The notes under the pieces: model-generated
Databases searched by the model: none
Told to the model about the DNA's origin: nothing
The model's input: only the letters and a program-made list of their open reading frames with translations
Source of the DNA: Xenophilus aerolatus
GTDB taxonomy: Bacteria > Pseudomonadota > Gammaproteobacteria > Burkholderiales > Burkholderiaceae_C
DNA: 64,000 bases
Assembly (NCBI GenBank): GCA_029968055.1
Contig: JASCNX010000001.1
Location: 558,001 to 622,000 of the forward strand
Reading direction: 5' to 3'
Program-made: the position numbers and the translations under genes
In this document: positions 62,704 to 64,000 of the stretch, one piece after another
Layout of the letters: each line of letters begins with the position of its first letter
How positions within the stretch are numbered: the first letter of the stretch is position 1

Positions 62704-64000
62704 TTAAGGGCTCGGCGCAGGCTGTGCCGGCGCGCGGACAAGCACGGCCGCCGAAGTGCGGTGCGAGGCCGTATCGACCAGTACCATCGACCCCAGCGCG
62801 CGCGACTGCGTGAAGGGCAGCACGGCCAGCGGTTGCTGCAGCGCGAGCACCACTTCGCCGATGGCGTTGGGTTCGAGCTGCGTGGCGGCCTCGGCGTCCA
62901 GCGTGTTGACGTTCAGCCGGTGCGCGATGCGCGCCACCTTGGCCTTGACCCAGCGGTGGCCCTGCAGCGCCCAGTACACGCGGCCCGGCACCAGCGGCTC
63001 GTCGTCGAGCCAGGCCACGGTGGCGGTGATCTCGCGCACGGGCTGGAAGGCGTCGGGCTCGAGCAGCCAGTCGCCACGCGACACGTCGACCTCGCGGTGG
63101 AGCACGATGCCGGCGCTGTGGCCGGCGTGCACGCCATGCTCCTGCCGCGTGTGCGTGAGCACGCGCGCCACGGTCGCATGCTGGCCGCTAGGCAGGATGG
63201 CGATGCGCTGGCCCGGCACCACCTGGCCGCTGGCAACACGGCCCCAGAAGATGCGGCGGCCCTGGCTGGTGTCGGCCGAGCCCGAGAACTTCTCGACCCA
63301 CTGCACCGGGAAGGCGAAGGGCACGGCCTCGTCCTGCGCGGTGACCGGCAGGCCCTCGAGCAGCTCCAGCAGGCTCGGGCCTTCGTAGCCGGCCCAGCCG
63401 GTGCTGCCTTCGCGGTGGCGCGAGGTCACGTTCCAGCCCTTGAGGGCCGACACCGGCACGATGGCCGTGAGCTTCACGCCCGCCTGCTCGGCGAAGGCGT
63501 TGAGTGCGCCGCTGATGCGTTCGAAAGCCAGCTCGGCGTCGTCGATCGCGTCGAGCTTGTTCACGGCAACCACGATCGACTGCACACGCAGCAGGTGCGC
63601 CAGCAGGGTGTGGCGGCGCGTCTGCGGCAGCAGGTCGCGCACCACCACTTCGCCGTCGCCCACCTCGGCCGCCCACTTGAGCTTGGTCGCATCGACCAGC
63701 ACCACGGCGGCATCGGCGCTCGACGCGGCCGTGACCATGTTGCGCGTGTACTGCTCGTGGCCCGGGGCGTCGCCGATGATGAATTTGCGCTTCGCGGTCG
63801 AGAAGTAGCGGTACGCCACGTCGATCGTGATGCCCTGTTCGCGCTCGGCCGAAAGGCCGTCGGTGAGCAGGGCGAGGTCGGTCTCGCCGTTGCGCTGCAC
63901 GCCGGCGAGCTGGTCCTGCAGCACCGTCTTGCTGTCGACCAGAAGGCGGCCGATGAGGGTGCTCTTACCGTCGTCCACGCTGCCGCAGGTGATGAAGCGC
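62704..64000 (-). CDS. cysN: Sulfate adenylyltransferase subunit 1 (CysN), 5' end off window
   Basis: About 432 residues are visible; the coding frame runs through 64000 (RFITCGSVDDGKST). The GTPase subunit activates CysD in making APS for cysteine synthesis. G1 GSVDDGKST, G3 DAPGHEQYTRNMVTAAS and G4 VNKLDAIDD are clear, and beta-barrel domains 2-3 follow (RRIFWGRVASGQVVPGQRIA). The C-terminal APS kinase extension of CysNC is absent. The start codon lies beyond the window. Confidence 0.93.
   Translation of the reverse strand, partial: RFITCGSVDDGKSTLIGRLLVDSKTVLQDQLAGVQRNGETDLALLTDGLSAEREQGITIDVAYRYFSTAKRKFIIGDAPGHEQYTRNMVTAASSADAAVVLVDATKLKWAAEVGDGEVVVRDLLPQTRRHTLLAHLLRVQSIVVAVNKLDAIDDAELAFERISGALNAFAEQAGVKLTAIVPVSALKGWNVTSRHREGSTGWAGYEGPSLLELLEGLPVTAQDEAVPFAFPVQWVEKFSGSADTSQGRRIFWGRVASGQVVPGQRIAILPSGQHATVARVLTHTRQEHGVHAGHSAGIVLHREVDVSRGDWLLEPDAFQPVREITATVAWLDDEPLVPGRVYWALQGHRWVKAKVARIAHRLNVNTLDAEAATQLEPNAIGEVVLALQQPLAVLPFTQSRALGSMVLVDTASHRTSAAVLVRAPAQPAPSP

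Overview
This window is a high-GC chromosomal segment from a betaproteobacterium, most likely family Comamonadaceae and Variovorax-like. The evidence is the gene content and order (sigma factor–DUF3619–DUF3106–RDD–dgkA; ilvI–ilvH–ilvC–pssA–leuA; bpt–aat; thiO–thiS–thiG–thiE with thiD and cytX), strong G/C bias at third codon positions in the core genes, and clade-typical intergenic palindromes. The genus is an inference.

Left core (1-21.6 kb): end of an EamA exporter; a PII protein; a six-gene minus-strand operon led by an ECF-type sigma factor; the branched-chain amino acid block (ilvI, ilvH, ilvC, pssA, then two different 2-isopropylmalate synthases in tandem behind a Leu/Ile-rich leader peptide and terminator hairpin); pbpG; an IclR regulator; the N-degron tRNA-protein transferases bpt and aat; pobA with a divergent IclR-type regulator; a QseBC-like two-component pair; and a small ferredoxin.

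Genomic island (21,632-48,222, 26.6 kb): bounded by a 49-bp direct repeat of the 3' end of a tRNA-Asn gene. The intact tRNA is at the right end and the integrase is at the left end. Base composition and codon use are mixed and lower in GC. Mobility and replication side: tyrosine integrase, AlpA-like protein, HTH protein, putative Rep protein behind a repeat-rich 650-bp region, and a serine resolvase with palindromes beside it. Defence-like cargo: a PD-(D/E)XK–nucleoside phosphorylase fusion, a NYN–LOTUS-type RNase, a Gabija-like gajA/gajB pair with a third gene, a three-gene operon containing a C39-like cysteine peptidase facing an XRE regulator with clear palindromic operators, and a coiled-coil protein with an Xre/MbcA/ParS-type C-terminus. 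Between these lie decayed genes (XRE-cupin frameshift, DUF3320 helicase tail, GIY-YIG/T5orf172-like fragment), so the island has a history of gain and decay.

Right core (48.2-64 kb): DegQ/HtrA protease; a small conserved protein; a thiamin block in which two near-identical TPP riboswitches precede transport genes (a TonB-dependent receptor and CytX) rather than the thiOSGE operon; a winged-helix/TPR regulator; a Bug-family binding protein; a small membrane protein; ferredoxin-NADP reductase with FdxA; and cysN running off the end.

The strongest candidate for an undescribed system is the single-gene nuclease–nucleosidase fusion at 28,214-29,911. Next are the C39-like peptidase operon (39.6-41.4 kb) and the Gabija-like locus with its extra gene.
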